DNA of 64,000 nt from Cryptomeria japonica (lineage: Eukaryota > Streptophyta > Pinopsida > Cupressales > Cupressaceae), in assembly GCF_030272615.1 (NCBI RefSeq), contig NC_081414.1:764627413-764691412 (forward strand), given 5' to 3'. The translations under genes and the position numbers were made by a program. The notes beneath the pieces are model-generated. The model was not told the origin of the DNA. It searched no databases and was given only the letters and a program-made list of their open reading frames with translations. Shown here one piece after another: positions 1 to 11,205 of this stretch (position 1 is its first letter; every line of letters begins with the position of its first letter).

Positions 1-1089
1 TTTTTGAAACAAAAAATAAAAAAACCTAATGAAAATAAATCAAATTAAATTCAAAAACATAATTTTTTTTGAATAAACGAGAAAGAAAGACAAAAATTAA
101 GAAAAACTAACCTTGATCCATAGATTTTGGTGGAGAAATGTGGCAACCCATTTGCGGTTTCACGGAGAAAACAGAGGAAAAAATGTCACGGTCATGAGGA
201 AAATAAGACCTAGTTATTTTTAATTTTTTTTTTGACAGGTACTATGTACATAGTTTTTCGCGTACACGCCCACTTTCCTAAAAACACCACGTACATGCTC
301 ACTTTCCTAAAAACACCACGTACGTGATATCCTTCTTTAGGCTTGGGAACAATGGACCGAAGTGCGTACGCGATGATTTCAAATTTTAATACCATGTACG
401 CGCTGCTTGTTTTTTCATGTTTTTTTTAGGTGGTGTCCACTTTTCTAATCACCATCTTTGTGCACATATCCCACAAACATATAATCCCATCAATAGTAAA
501 TGATGAAAGTATGAAACAAAACAAACTCATGAACACCAAATTTACATTGAAAACCCAATTAGGGGAAAATCATGGTAAGAATCAAAATCACAATATAAAT
601 GCAATCTATTAAAAGATTTCCTTCGAAACACCCTACTTATGAGAGGAGTTGAAAAACTAAGGCACACGACCTTAAGGAAAGATAGAAATGACTTGTAAGA
701 TTGAAACTCACTATTTTAGGGCAAGATACATAAAGTTGCCAAGAGACTCATTGTCTTATGTCTGAGAACAAATAGCTAAATTGGAATGAAACAAAATCTC
801 TAGATCATGAACTTGATCTTGAACCACTGTGTCCAACAATCAATATTATAGAAAATTCTTCTACGTTAAATATATAATATCTAAAGTTTATCACACTCAT
901 AATATTATCATCAAAACCCTTTATGATAGTCTTGAATCACACATCTCCAATTCTAGGTCTGCTTGTAGATCCTACACACCTTCTATAAATCAATCCACAT
1001 CAATTCCACACACTCACGAATGCATAAACACTCCTTTATATATAATATTAATCATCAAAACCCTTGACTAGGTCGGCCATAGATATAAT
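1..1089. other. AT-rich intergenic sequence
   Basis: No supported gene. The stretch is AT-rich and every open frame is short and without recognisable motifs. It contains a short tandem duplication at 262-319, listed separately. It may be decayed transposon or LTR sequence, but nothing in it proves that. Confidence 0.5.
262..319. repeat. 29-bp tandem duplication
   Basis: Two adjacent 29-bp copies (262-290 and 291-319), each starting GTACA and ending AAACACCAC, differ at two positions. A third start (GTACG) follows. Simple local duplication; no function is inferred. Confidence 0.8.
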
Positions 1090-1947
1090 ATATATTATTA
1101 CATAGATTCAACCACCCAGGCATAATATATCAAATGTGGTCCACCTCAGGAGATAGAGAAGACCCAAAATGATGCTGGAGAATCCCTAGTTCTTGGCAAT
1201 CTTGCATCAACCAAAAAGACATTTCATTTCAGTTTATTTTCTATTTAGTCTGGCTTTGTAGTTTCAACATTTCATTCTGTGTTTTGCCACATCTTCTCAC
1301 AGGATCTTGTGGAGCTGGATCTTATTTGTGGACATGTTCATCTACCTTATCTTAGGTTTGCGGGTCATTTGGATATTTTTTCCTGCAAGTATCACTTTCA
1401 GAATGTGGGATAGTTTTATGGCTTGTGCATCGGAACTGCATGGACCTATTTGCTAATGGAGAATCTTGAAAATCATTTCTTTAGGTTGCGAAGCTTAATT
1501 TCATATTCTCCAATGTTCCTTGGTTTGTGGCCGACCTTCCCCTAGGTCCACACATCTTTCTATGTTGTTTCTAGACCAACAATTGTTTTCATCTTGGGTC
1601 GACACGGATAATCCTATAGTTATGAATATCATATAAATTGATGTAATTAAGCATGTCAAAGGGAGATCTTGAGATATATAAGAATAAATAGAAGATTAGG
1701 AGGTCTAGAGTTGGCTCGCATTCTTGCTTGGGCCAAGATTCTATATTTTGAGCATTTTTGTAATTAGGCCTGTGTGTTGAATCTGATAGCCCACATATTT
1801 CCGACCAATTTGTATTTGAATTCCATGATATAATATGTTTGATTCTGCATTGCCTCCATCACATTGTGTTGCTTCTGTTGTGTTTACTCTTGCTGCACGG
1901 TCTAGACTATTCTCCTTTGAGGACCCTCCTATCGTGACTACTTGAAG
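1090..1947 (+). other. Putative 5' LTR of a Ty3/gypsy element
   Basis: This non-coding segment directly precedes a primer binding site and a gag-like coding region, so it is where the 5' LTR should lie. Neither end is sharp: no clear TG start was found, and the expected terminal CA appears decayed. No second LTR copy of this family is present in the window, so the left boundary is a guess. Confidence 0.35.
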
Positions 1948-1959
1948 TGGTATCAGAGC
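1948..1959 (+). other. Primer binding site (tRNA-iMet type)
   Basis: TGGTATCAGAGC matches the usual plant LTR-retrotransposon primer binding site, complementary to the 3' end of initiator methionine tRNA. It sits about 100 bp before gag-like sequence and orients the element on the plus strand. Confidence 0.85.
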
Positions 1960-2039
1960 GAGTTTTTGTTCTAGAGATTGTAGAGTCCTATAAAAAAATT
2001 GTTGTGGGGTGGCGGAATTGAGGATCCAACCCACAGTTG

Positions 2040-3480
2040 TAGAGTAGTTATATAAAGATGGCCTAGAGAAATGCTAGAGGTGGTAGAGTGTGTGGAAATG
2101 CAGACCTTGTTGTGATAGAAATGTTGAGAGGAATTGCAGCCCAATTGGAAGCTATTGAAATGACCCAGAGAAGAGGTCAACATGTTGAAGATGTGAGCAA
2201 TGATGAAGATGAAATAAAGGCCGGAGAAAAAAGAGCAAATCAACACCATAGAAGATCGGAAGGTGAAATATGCTTGTACTAAGTTGAAAGGACATGCATC
2301 TCTTTGGTGGGAATATTTGCAAGTAGATATACAAAGAAGAGGTAAAGAAAAGATTAGATCTTGGAAGCAGATGGTTAGTAAGTTGAAATTGAAGTTCATG
2401 GCTATCGATTACCAAGTGAACCAGTTTCAAAATTTGCATAACCTAAAACAGAAGGAATATACCAAAGAATTCTAGAAGTTGAATATCAGATCTGGACACA
2501 CTGGTGATGAGATTGAACAAGTGGCTAGATACTTGAATGAGTTGCAGATGTCTATACAAGATGAACTCAGTTTAATCAAGTTGTAGAGTGTTGAGGAAGC
2601 TTACCAATATGCCCTGAAGGCAGAGGAGAAATTGAATAAAAGACATGAGAAAAAACAAAGAGGTAGAGGAGGAAGATTTCAAGGAGGAAGAACATATACC
2701 GAAGGAAGAGGACCTTGTGTAGATTAGAGTAAAGACACGGAAGTAATAAAAGATGGTAGTTCATATTAGAGGGATGATATAAATTTTTATCATAGAAAAG
2801 GAAATGATGGTTATCGGAATGAGGGTTATGGAAAAGAAGACAAGAGACATGAAAAGAGAGTGTTTAGAGGAAACTACTTTAAATGCGGAGGAGAAGGATA
2901 TCATGCTTTTGAATGTAAGAGGAAAGAGAACCGTGGAAGAGAAATGTTGGTGGAAGAAGAACCTACTAGATCAGCTAATAGACCTGAGGATGGAGAGTTG
3001 TTGATGATGAGAAGAGTGTTGTACCATACTGGAGGAGAGCAAGAACCCTTACAGAGGAAGAATTTATTGAAGACAAGATGCAAAGTAGCCGGTAAGTGTT
3101 GTAAAGTTGTAATTGATAGTGGTAGTACAAATAACCTTGTTTTGGAGGAGATGGTGAATAAGCTAAATTTGGAGAGATTGAAGCTCCCTAAGCCTGACCA
3201 GATAACATGGATTTAGGATATCATAAGGTATTATTAAGTGAACAATAGCTGGTAAAATTAAAGATTAGATCTTATCATGATGAAGTTTGGTGTGATGTTA
3301 TGCCTATTGATTTATGCCATATCCTATTGGGTACACCTTGGCACTATGATAGACAAGCAATGCATGATAGAAGGAAGAATATACATCCTATTGTCGCAAA
3401 TGGGATGAAACAAACCTTGTTTCCTTTGGAGGAACATTTGAAGAGTAAAGTTTGTACTAATTCTAGAATTTGTTTGGTAG
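2040..3480 (+). pseudogene. Ty3/gypsy gag-protease fragment, decayed
   Basis: Translated pieces show a retrotransposon gag domain (the string SLWWEYL, about 2300, then a coiled region rich in K and E), a basic RG-rich stretch, and a zinc knuckle near 2875-2920 whose first Cys is replaced by Tyr (YFKCGGEGYHAFEC). A retropepsin segment follows, with the catalytic motif DSGSTNN near 3115 and the downstream flap-side string ILLGTPWHYD near 3330. The frame changes around 2260 and several stop codons interrupt it. Reverse transcriptase, RNase H and integrase are absent; homology ends near 3480, where unrelated sequence begins. This is the 5' third of an element, no longer able to make Gag or protease. 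Confidence 0.85.
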
Positions 3481-4353
3481 ATGGAAGGAAATTCTTAGAT
3501 GGGATATGTTGGGCCCATATACAATTTTCATTCCATATGCATCCCTGTATGAAGTCGTGCTTGTCTAGTTCATCGGTCAAGAACTTGCTTAAATTTTTCA
3601 CTTGTCATTCGGTCCTTGTTAGGTTTCATTGCGTTGAACTTGAACTTGAACCTTTTTGGTTCGAGGTTCAAAGTTCAACGAGCGTTGTTTCGAGCGTCTT
3701 TCTTCTCTGCACAACTTTAAGCTTTGCTAGTCTTGTCGGCATTTCGCATTCTTTGAACCTTGAAATTGAACCTTTTTGATTCAAGGTTCAAGTTCAACAT
3801 TCGTCATGTTAATGTTTTTTTGTGATGGTTGTGCAAGGCTCTAAGTTTTATGTTTAGGTTCTTTGGAAGGCGTGTGACTTGCCACGTGGTGATGGCCCGG
3901 ACTTTCAGAACACGATAGACGGCCGCCGAGGGAAGGAATATTCTTTTTCTAATAATTTGAAATCTGCCATTTATGGCAAGTATGTCTGAAGATCGGCTAT
4001 GTCAGAAGAGAAGTGACTTAACGGTTAAGGCGTACCTCAGTGTAATCATTTGAAAGCAACTTCACACGAACAAGGAGTAATGAAGGCAACTTTAGTAATG
4101 ATGGGTAAGATTTTCTCCGCTTTAAAACTGAGTAGTTGTCTCATCGGAATTATTATTTTCGTGAGAAGATTTTGAGAAGGTGTTTTCGGAGCGGGAAAAT
4201 TAGGCAGCGATAGAGGGTTACAAAGAGAAGAGGAAGGTATGTTCAACAATTTTCTAAATTGTTGCAGTTTGTTTTAAAAGATCTGGGTGTTCTTTAGCTG
4301 CTTGTTTTTGTTTTCAATTTCCTTCTTTGCCTGGGATTGATTTGGGGAAAATC
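3481..4353. other. Non-coding segment with hairpin pair
   Basis: No supported ORF. The segment holds two related inverted repeats (listed separately) and a GC-richer patch near 3880-3935. It lies directly upstream of the large broken ORF at 4354 and may be the LTR or leader of the element carrying it. I found no primer binding site or terminal dinucleotides to prove this. Confidence 0.4.
3633..3798. repeat. Pair of related hairpin-forming inverted repeats
   Basis: At 3633-3679 a run of GTTGAACTTGAACTTGAACC is followed, after a short loop, by GGTTCAAAGTTCAAC. At 3752-3798 a similar arrangement recurs around the same CCTTTTTG-type loop. Each can fold into a stem of about 15-20 bp. The two copies are about 119 bp apart and clearly related. 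Confidence 0.75.
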
Positions 4354-7300
4354 ATGAACCAAAATATGAGGCCTGTTTTACCCAAATTGGTGAGCTCATC
4401 TTCCCTTGTAAGCTCTTTACTGGAGTTGGGTGACACAATCCTGGTTCAACTAGATTTAGAGGTTTTTCTGGAGAGAGTAAAGAATTCAACCGCAAACATG
4501 ATGAAAGATGTGGCTCAGAATGGATTATTAGAAGCTGCTACCTTCCCCACTGCTGCTCCCTGCCCAGAGTTAGTCTTAGAATGCATGAATCATTACGACA
4601 AGGGTAATAGGTGCATAAGGAGAAATGATGGTGAAGTCCTGTTGTCTATTGACAGACAGACGGTAATGGCAGCTATGGGTATTCCACATCGGGAACCCTA
4701 TGAAGACTGGACCATTGGTAAATCTTACAGGATCTTCTCTGAGAAGAAGCAATATTATAGAATAGTGATTGCTCATAATTGGCTTGTAAAATTCCAAAAA
4801 GGGGGCTCGAGGCTATCGAGAACTTTAACTCATGAACATTTAATTCCAGCAATCCGGGATTTAGTCATACTGTTGAGCAGGGTGAAGGGTAATTCTCACT
4901 CTTTTTACTGGGAGGACTGGATGTATTTCTTCATCCAGGTTACTCTGGATAGAAATAGGTTCATTGATTGGGGAACTGTTATTGCGGAAAGATTACATGA
5001 GGGTCTGAGTAATTATCTTGGAATGCCCAATTTTTATATGTCATCCTATCTGCTATACATGCTTGCCTGTGTTAGAGAGTGGTCGGGGTTGTCACATGTA
5101 AAATGGGTTCAAGGCATGAGGATTTATGATTATAATCCTAGTTTAACTTTGAAAGGGCATACTGATGATTATCTTTGTTGGAATGATGTTTTTGCTGGAA
5201 GGCTGACCTTTGAGTTACAGGGAAATTTGCATAGAAGAATATCCGCAGAAGCAGTTGAACTCATCAACATATATGGCAGTTTCTTCATACAGTTCAACCA
5301 TTTCACTTATTTAAGAGTTGAAGGATTTAAGGGTGAACCCTCTAGACTTCCTAGGTATGTCTCAGACTCTTGCATATTGATCAAAGTATCTAGATAGCTG
5401 GCTTAAGTTGCCGAAGATTATGGTGAGGACTCCGACACAAGCAGGATTTTCCCCATTGATTTAGGACATTATAGCTGTAGATCAATTCTCGATGGACTGA
5501 ACCTTGAACTTGAATTTAAAAGGTTCCATTTGAAGTCCTTTGTAAAGAGGGATAACTTTGACAGTAGAGGTTTTATTGCTCAGTATGTAAAGAAAGCGGT
5601 ACTTGATCAACATGTTCCTCAGTTGGAAGATTATTGGGAGGGTTGCCCGGATGAATTTGAAGTATAGAGAATCAGTTGGTCAAGACTAACTTCGAAGAAA
5701 ATTCATGATATGAAGTTACCCATGGATATCTCAGGTGTCACCGGCAATGATGAGGACACACTTGACTTTGAGTTTATGAAGCGGGTTCATGATGAACCTC
5801 TTCCGAAAATAGATTGGAACAAGAAGATGGGCAACAGTGTTTAGACACGCACTTTCAGTGTAATCCGAAGGACATAAAATTGGCTTAGGGGTCGCTGTTT
5901 TCACCTAGCATGAGCCACCAGATCAAGAAGCAAAAATGGGAAGAGGAGTACTGCAAATAAAATTTCTATTGTGACTAACATTCCCATTTCTGATGCAAGA
6001 AAAGCACAAGGAAGGATTAAGGAGGAGAAACTTAACATCAGGGTTGAGCTTTCTGTTGTCGGTCGAGTTACCAGATCGAGATCTAAGAAGGGTTTCAAAC
6101 CGCCGGTTTCTCACCTCATTCTGGATTTGGACCCAAAGGAAACACCGAGCAAGTTGACATCGCCTGTTTCCGAAGCGGACAAGCTTTCAATTGACATAGA
6201 CACTATTTTTCAGGACTCAGGAACACTTGAGATCCAGTCTCATATAGACCATACCATGCCTCCCTCCTCAGCAGAGCTTCCATCCATGCCTTCAAAAGAG
6301 CTAACCCTAGTACCAAAATAGCTAAATGATTCCATCACCAGGAAAAGGAATGTAGTTCTGATTTCAGTATCAATGGAGGATGCCGTAAGTAAATGTCTGG
6401 GAAGGTCTACAAAGCCCAAAAAGTTAAAAAAAAGAGGCAATGATTGACTTTGATGAAAATACGAAGCATTGGACTGCGGATATTGCTAGACCTGAGCCTA
6501 ACAAAGATGCTTCTATAGCTTCAGAGGTAGATTATGCTGTTGAACGAATATATTTGGGAATCGGAACCAAAGCCGTGGATGTTAAGCACTTGGAGACTTC
6601 CACCAAATGAATCATCTCCCGTACCTGGAAGGATGAGAGGGACAAGGCTGAGTTGAAACAAAGTTTAATACAAATGGCTCAATATATCCATGCTTTGTAG
6701 AACAACCTGTTGCCATTATCCCAACATTCAAGCCCTTTTAGTCCAAAGTCACCTAGCAATCAAAAATTCCTAGATGAGGTTCAACGAAATAGGATGATCG
6801 CTGAAGTTTTCTTAGAATGGCTCACCACAATCATGTGCCAAGCAACCAATTACATAACTGACTTGGTCCAGATTTTTAAGGATGCTAATGAGGTTACCAA
6901 AGCCTTAGATTCTGACTTGGTCTCATGGTAGAAGGAGAAGTCTAAATGGGCTGTGATTTTGAAGCAGATGCGGGATATTCAATGTTATGGGCTAATGAAC
7001 TTTCTAGCTGAAAACCAAGTGTCAGGTTTGAATGAAGATGTTATGTTCATTTGCAAGGAGAGTATTGAGTGGCGCAATCAGATTATTGAGCAGGGTTATA
7101 ACGAGTCAGCCAGCTTGCGTGGTAAATTAACAGCCTTGAGGGCGACCATGCAGAAGGACTTATGTTGTGTGGATGTTCAACTACTTAAGGAAGACGGTAA
7201 AACTTTAGAGGAGACCATGGAGATGATTAACCAGTTTGACAACCACATTAGACAGATCAAGACGGAGAAATCCTTGTCTGTGGAATATTTTACATGGATC

Positions 7301-7399
7301 TCTAAGGTGGAATCAATGCTCACCATTTGCCTCGATCATCTGGATTCTCACAGAGTTAAAGTGCAAATGGTGAAGAGGAAGAAGGAGCTCTGGAAATAG
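4354..7399 (+). pseudogene. Large unrecognised retroelement ORF, copy 1 (about 1,015 codons, broken)
   Basis: From ATG 4354 one frame runs to about 6430 and a second continues to 7399. The change occurs in an A-run (about 6425-6435), so a single indel explains it. Stops at 5395, around 5404, 5668, 5844 and 5875, and several later ones, break it. Residues 1-350 form a globular-looking domain with the strings LLSIDRQTVMAAMGIP and FTYLRVEGFKGEPSRLP. The middle is basic and S/P-rich (KPKKLKKR). The last ~230 residues are helical and acidic/basic, coiled-coil-like. No Gag zinc knuckle, protease or RT motif is visible. The FTYLR...RLP string recurs in the minus-strand ORF ending at 14391 (FTVLRFYGS...YRLP), so the two are probably homologous. 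The overall layout matches ORF2 of NA-1 and NA-2. Function unknown; it may be related to the plant transposon-protein domains annotated in angiosperm non-autonomous elements (inference). Confidence 0.65.
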
Positions 7400-8248
7400 A
7401 GGGTTATTCATATCAGTTTGCCACACATAACGGTAATCCAAGAGTTTTCAAAAGTACACCGAGAGTGGAGCGCGGCCAAGGTGGTGATGGTGTCTGTTCA
7501 AGACACTAACCTGAGCAATCACACCGAAACAAAGCAGACTGCATGACTAGCGCTGTTGGCAGTTGTTTGCTAGCAAGCCTAGTTGTTTTCTTTAAAATTC
7601 GGTTATTGCAGTTAGGGTTGATTTCCATTAACTCTTATGAGTTAATTTTACTTTGGTTTAAAAGACTATTGGGTCTGGTGACCTATAAGTATCTGGTGTA
7701 ATAACTTTAAGGGGTTCACTAAGTTTTTGAAAAAGACTATCTTTAAAACTAGCTAAATACATTTTTTTTGTGTATGAAGGAAGTTGAGGATCATCTATGA
7801 ATGTGAATCTCTTAACAACTATTTTCAGTCTCAAATCTGCGTGTTTGATTCTTTGTAAGTCTATTTTGAAGAAGGGGCTGTTATACTTTCTATATGTGTA
7901 GAAAACTATTGGCTAAGTTCATCTTTGAAGTCTTTTTCATTTTGTTTTAGTGATCGTATGAAGTCAGTCGACTTTATACAAAAGGTTATATATGAATCAG
8001 TACTTGCATTCATTTTGTATTGACTGGTGTATGCAATTACCTTTAAGTGCTTTCTGGTGAAAAACATTCCATTGATTGTATGTAATTTGGAGCCGAATGA
8101 ATATTTACTAGAGGGAGCTGTACCTAAATTCAGAGGTAAATCAATTGAATGATTTTCCAACTGATTGGTAGAAGAATTTATCTACTTTCTTGTGTTTCAC
8201 ACTGCTATAATTTAATTAGATAACGAAAGACAAATCTGTTTACCAACA
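7400..8248 (+). other. Putative 5' LTR of a Tat/Ogre-type Ty3 element
   Basis: Non-coding sequence ending in ...CCAACA at 8248, just six bases before a Tat-type primer binding site. That is the expected position of the LTR end. The left boundary is not visible and no second copy is in the window. Because the large ORF at 4354-7399 ends immediately upstream, part of this region may instead be the 3' end of that element, or an LTR shared by both. Confidence 0.45.
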
Positions 8249-8254
8249 GATTTT

Positions 8255-8271
8255 TGGTGACTCTGCTGCGG
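8255..8271 (+). other. Primer binding site, Tat/Ogre style
   Basis: TGGTGACTCTGCTGCGG resembles the primer binding sites of plant Tat/Ogre Ty3 elements (TGGYGACTCYGCTG type, usually assigned to an arginine tRNA). The downstream gag and pol domains fit this clade. Confidence 0.65.
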
Positions 8272-8379
8272 AGCGAAGAGAATAACTGATTGTAAAACTA
8301 GATCGTCTTTATAGTGTACTCTGCTGTCTATAAATGGTATTGCCTCTTGAAGGGTTCTTGCCTTTCGTACAACTAAATC

Positions 8380-9640
8380 TAAACTGGGTACAGAGGAGTA
8401 AAGTAATATTACCTCAGAGTTGGACACTCTAGCTTGGAGGTATAGAAGAAGTCAAGCAGAATATGATAGAATCAATGCTCTTCTTAGCGGAATTGAAAGA
8501 CAATCAGATCAGCCTGTGTTAGTCATTGAAAGAATAGTGGATCCTAGGGTTTTCTTTATTCGCGTCCCTGATAATCCATTCCAGATTCCTAGACATTTGT
8601 TGCCCTGATTGTTCTACACTAGACACCAGACCATATACTAGATCCTAGAGGAGAGGGGGGGTTTCTGATCCTTATTTTGAAGAATTACAGTAGCTAAGTT
8701 TCCAATCCACCTTCTCGCCCCAATGAAAGGCAAGAAGTAGACCTCCATCTCCTTTGCCATCATCACCTGCATCTCCAGTTTGTCAAGCATTGGTCCTACA
8801 TGGTGTTTCTATACCCATTTCATTCAACCCTACTCCCCTTAATATTATACTTCCAATGGCGGCCAATAACCCTTGGGGCGCAACTGTAGGCCCGTTGAAC
8901 CTAGGCTTGAACCTTAACCCCTTGCCAAAGGCTACTAGAGATTATCTGCCTAAGTTAAGCCGGGATGAGACGATCACTGTGGATGAGCATTTGAATGCTT
9001 TCAGTGTAGCCTATGGAGTGATAGCGGTTCAACATGAAGATGTGGCTATCAGGTTGTTTATTCAAACATTGACAGGAGTGGCGGCGGATTGGTTTTATCA
9101 TTTGCCAAATAGTGTGATAGCGACCTGGTAGGATTTGAAGACAAGATTCGAAGCTAGATTCAAGGTAGCTGAAGATGAGCACTCCCTTCTAGCTCAGTTA
9201 TCTCAGTTGAAAAAGGAACTCCCCGAATCTATGAGAGACTTTGTTGCTAGATTTGATAAGATTCTGCACAAGATTCTGGTCAACTAGAAACCTTAAGATG
9301 ATAATCTCAAATGTTTTATATTAACTCAATGCCCTCTAAAATAAGTTTCTTGATTCGTAGGCAAAGGGTTGTTGATTTGAATGCTGCCAAAACCCTTGTA
9401 GTTGAACTAGAAGATGATTTGATCACTGCGGGCAAATGGAAACATGAAGTGCAAACACCCAATGCACAACCTGCCACTTCCTCAGATCCTGTCATTCAAT
9501 GGTTAATGAATGATGTCATTGCCCTAAAGAGGCAGACTCCTAAAGAAAATACTTCCTACTCTCAGCCATATCAAGATGTTCCTAGGAGATATCCTAATCA
9601 ATAGATAGGAGGTGGAGGGAGATAATTGTAGCTACCCCCT
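8380..9640 (+). pseudogene. Tat-type Ty3 gag, broken
   Basis: Fragments in more than one frame give a gag protein. An N-terminal helical piece lies at 8420-8608. A retrotransposon gag core follows at 8754-9131 (strings ETITVDEHLNAFSVAYG and AADWFYHLPNSVIATW), and its continuation to 9604 carries LKTRFEARFK, DFVARFDKIL and a proline/glutamine-rich tail. Stop codons at about 9130 and 9285-9300, plus frame changes, break it. It follows the PBS at 8255 by 150-500 bp and precedes the protease, the normal Ty3 order. No zinc knuckle was found. Confidence 0.8.
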
Positions 9641-9928
9641 GTCTAGCAGAGACTTGCTATTGAGGTGCCACCACTCAAGACAAATTCTTGTGTGTTTCAT
9701 TTAACTGACGAAAATGATGGATATTCGTGCCCAGAGATGGTTCATTTTTCTCAAATTATTAACAAAGGAGAAACAATCTTATAAGCGGATGAAGTAGGTT
9801 CCCAAGGAATGCCTGGCGACTCTGAAATTCATTATATGGAATATGTCTCCGACTCAGAGAGGGGAGGAAACATGTTGGTATCTTTAGAAGATTCTTCATA
9901 CACAATTTTTACATGAACTCAATAGAAT

Positions 9929-10683
9929 TTGAGATCTCAAGATGCTGCAACACCCGTACACAGTTCTGAGAAGGGAAAAGAAATCTTGACCCATTATGGA
10001 GGCATGTCAAAAGTGGTTTCGGGAGGTGCACCTTCAAGTTTTGATTCTTCTACTAATCCTTTTGATATCATTGAGTTTTGCAAAACATCTTGCGTTCAGA
10101 TTTCTCCAGCTGAGTATTTGAAGTTAAACCTGAGTGAATTAGATAGATTGGTTGAATTTGTTAAAGGGGATGATGCCCATGACTTAGCAAGTGAAACCCA
10201 GATACCCATGAGTACTGATTCACCAGTGCACGCTAATGTCAGTCCTGCTCAAGTAACACATGAGAGCTCATCGAGGTCTACTCCTTTGCAAGACAATCCC
10301 CTTGAACCCAACTTTGAAAATAAACCAGAACCTTTCTATGTGTCCTTATATATCAATGAGCACAAGTTGAGTAATTGCATAATTGACTCGGGGGCATCTG
10401 ATAACATCATGCCTTCGGCTGTAGCAAAGGCTTTAGGTTTAACCCTAACAAAGACTTTTGGCAAGTGTTACTCCATGGACTCCAAGCAAGTTCCTTTATT
10501 AGGGCAAATTAAAGATGCCTAGGTTGCCTTAGTGGCACATCCTACCAAGAGAATCAAGTTAACAATCCTAGTGGCTGACATTCCTGCTAGCTATGGCTTG
10601 TTGTTGAGTCACACTTTTTGTAAAGAAATGGGAGGAGAGATTAAAATGGACTGGTCTCAAGTGATAATCTTAGTTGGAAAATA
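9929..10683 (+). pseudogene. Tat-type Ty3 aspartic protease, broken
   Basis: The frame from 9929 contains a low-complexity S/T/P-rich linker, then the retropepsin signature IDSGASDNIMPSAVAKALGL near 10382, with catalytic Asp in DSG, followed by VPLLGQIKDA. After a TAG at about 10520 the same frame continues with a protease-like segment (LTILVADIPASYGLLLSHTF) ending in a stop near 10682. In a living element it would cleave the Gag-Pol polyprotein; here at least two stops prevent synthesis. Confidence 0.8.
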
Positions 10684-10693
10684 GAGAGTCCTT

Positions 10694-11205
10694 TTGCACC
10701 CTGAAATGAAGGCTAAGTACACGGTTTTTCCCTCTGATGATCCAAAAGCTCAAATTTTGTATCAAGATTGTGGCTTTGGCAATTACATGATAATGACTGA
10801 CCCTCAAGACGAGAATATGTTATTTGATGCAGGTAAGTTAAATGAACTCTGGCTCATGGAATTTTATTGGAGTTGTTCATCTTCAGGATCAAGTGTTGGG
10901 GTCATTTTGATATCTCGTTGCGGAGAGAGCATCCCTTATGCTTTTAAGTTAGAATTCTAAAACACAAATAATACGGCCGAGTATGAGGCCTTTCTATTAG
11001 GTCTAGCTGAAGCGAAGAGGTTGCAAATCAAAATGTTGAAAGTGAAGAGTGATGCAGAACTTATTGTTAAGCAGGTGAGGGGCTTATTTACGGTCAAAAA
11101 TGAAAGATTGAGGCACTATAGAAATCGCGTTTGGGACGAGATTGAAGCCTTTGATGCTTTTTCAATTAAAGCCATTCCTAGGGAATTTAATTCAAGGCAG
11201 ATTCT
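10694..11205 (+). pseudogene. Archaeal-type RNase H (aRNH), catalytically damaged
   Basis: This segment reads as the extra RNase H domain of the plant Tat lineage (RVT_3-like). Strings include SSSGSSVGVILISRCGESIP, NTNNTAEYEAFLLGLAEAKR, LKVKSDAELIVKQVRG and LRHYRNRVWDEIEAFDAFSI. In an active domain the first strand carries FDG; here it reads FYW (near 10860-10870), so the first catalytic Asp is replaced by Tyr. The conserved Glu (AEYEA) and second Asp (KSDAEL) remain. One stop lies at about 10958. The position, between protease and reverse transcriptase, is noteworthy. Confidence 0.75.
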
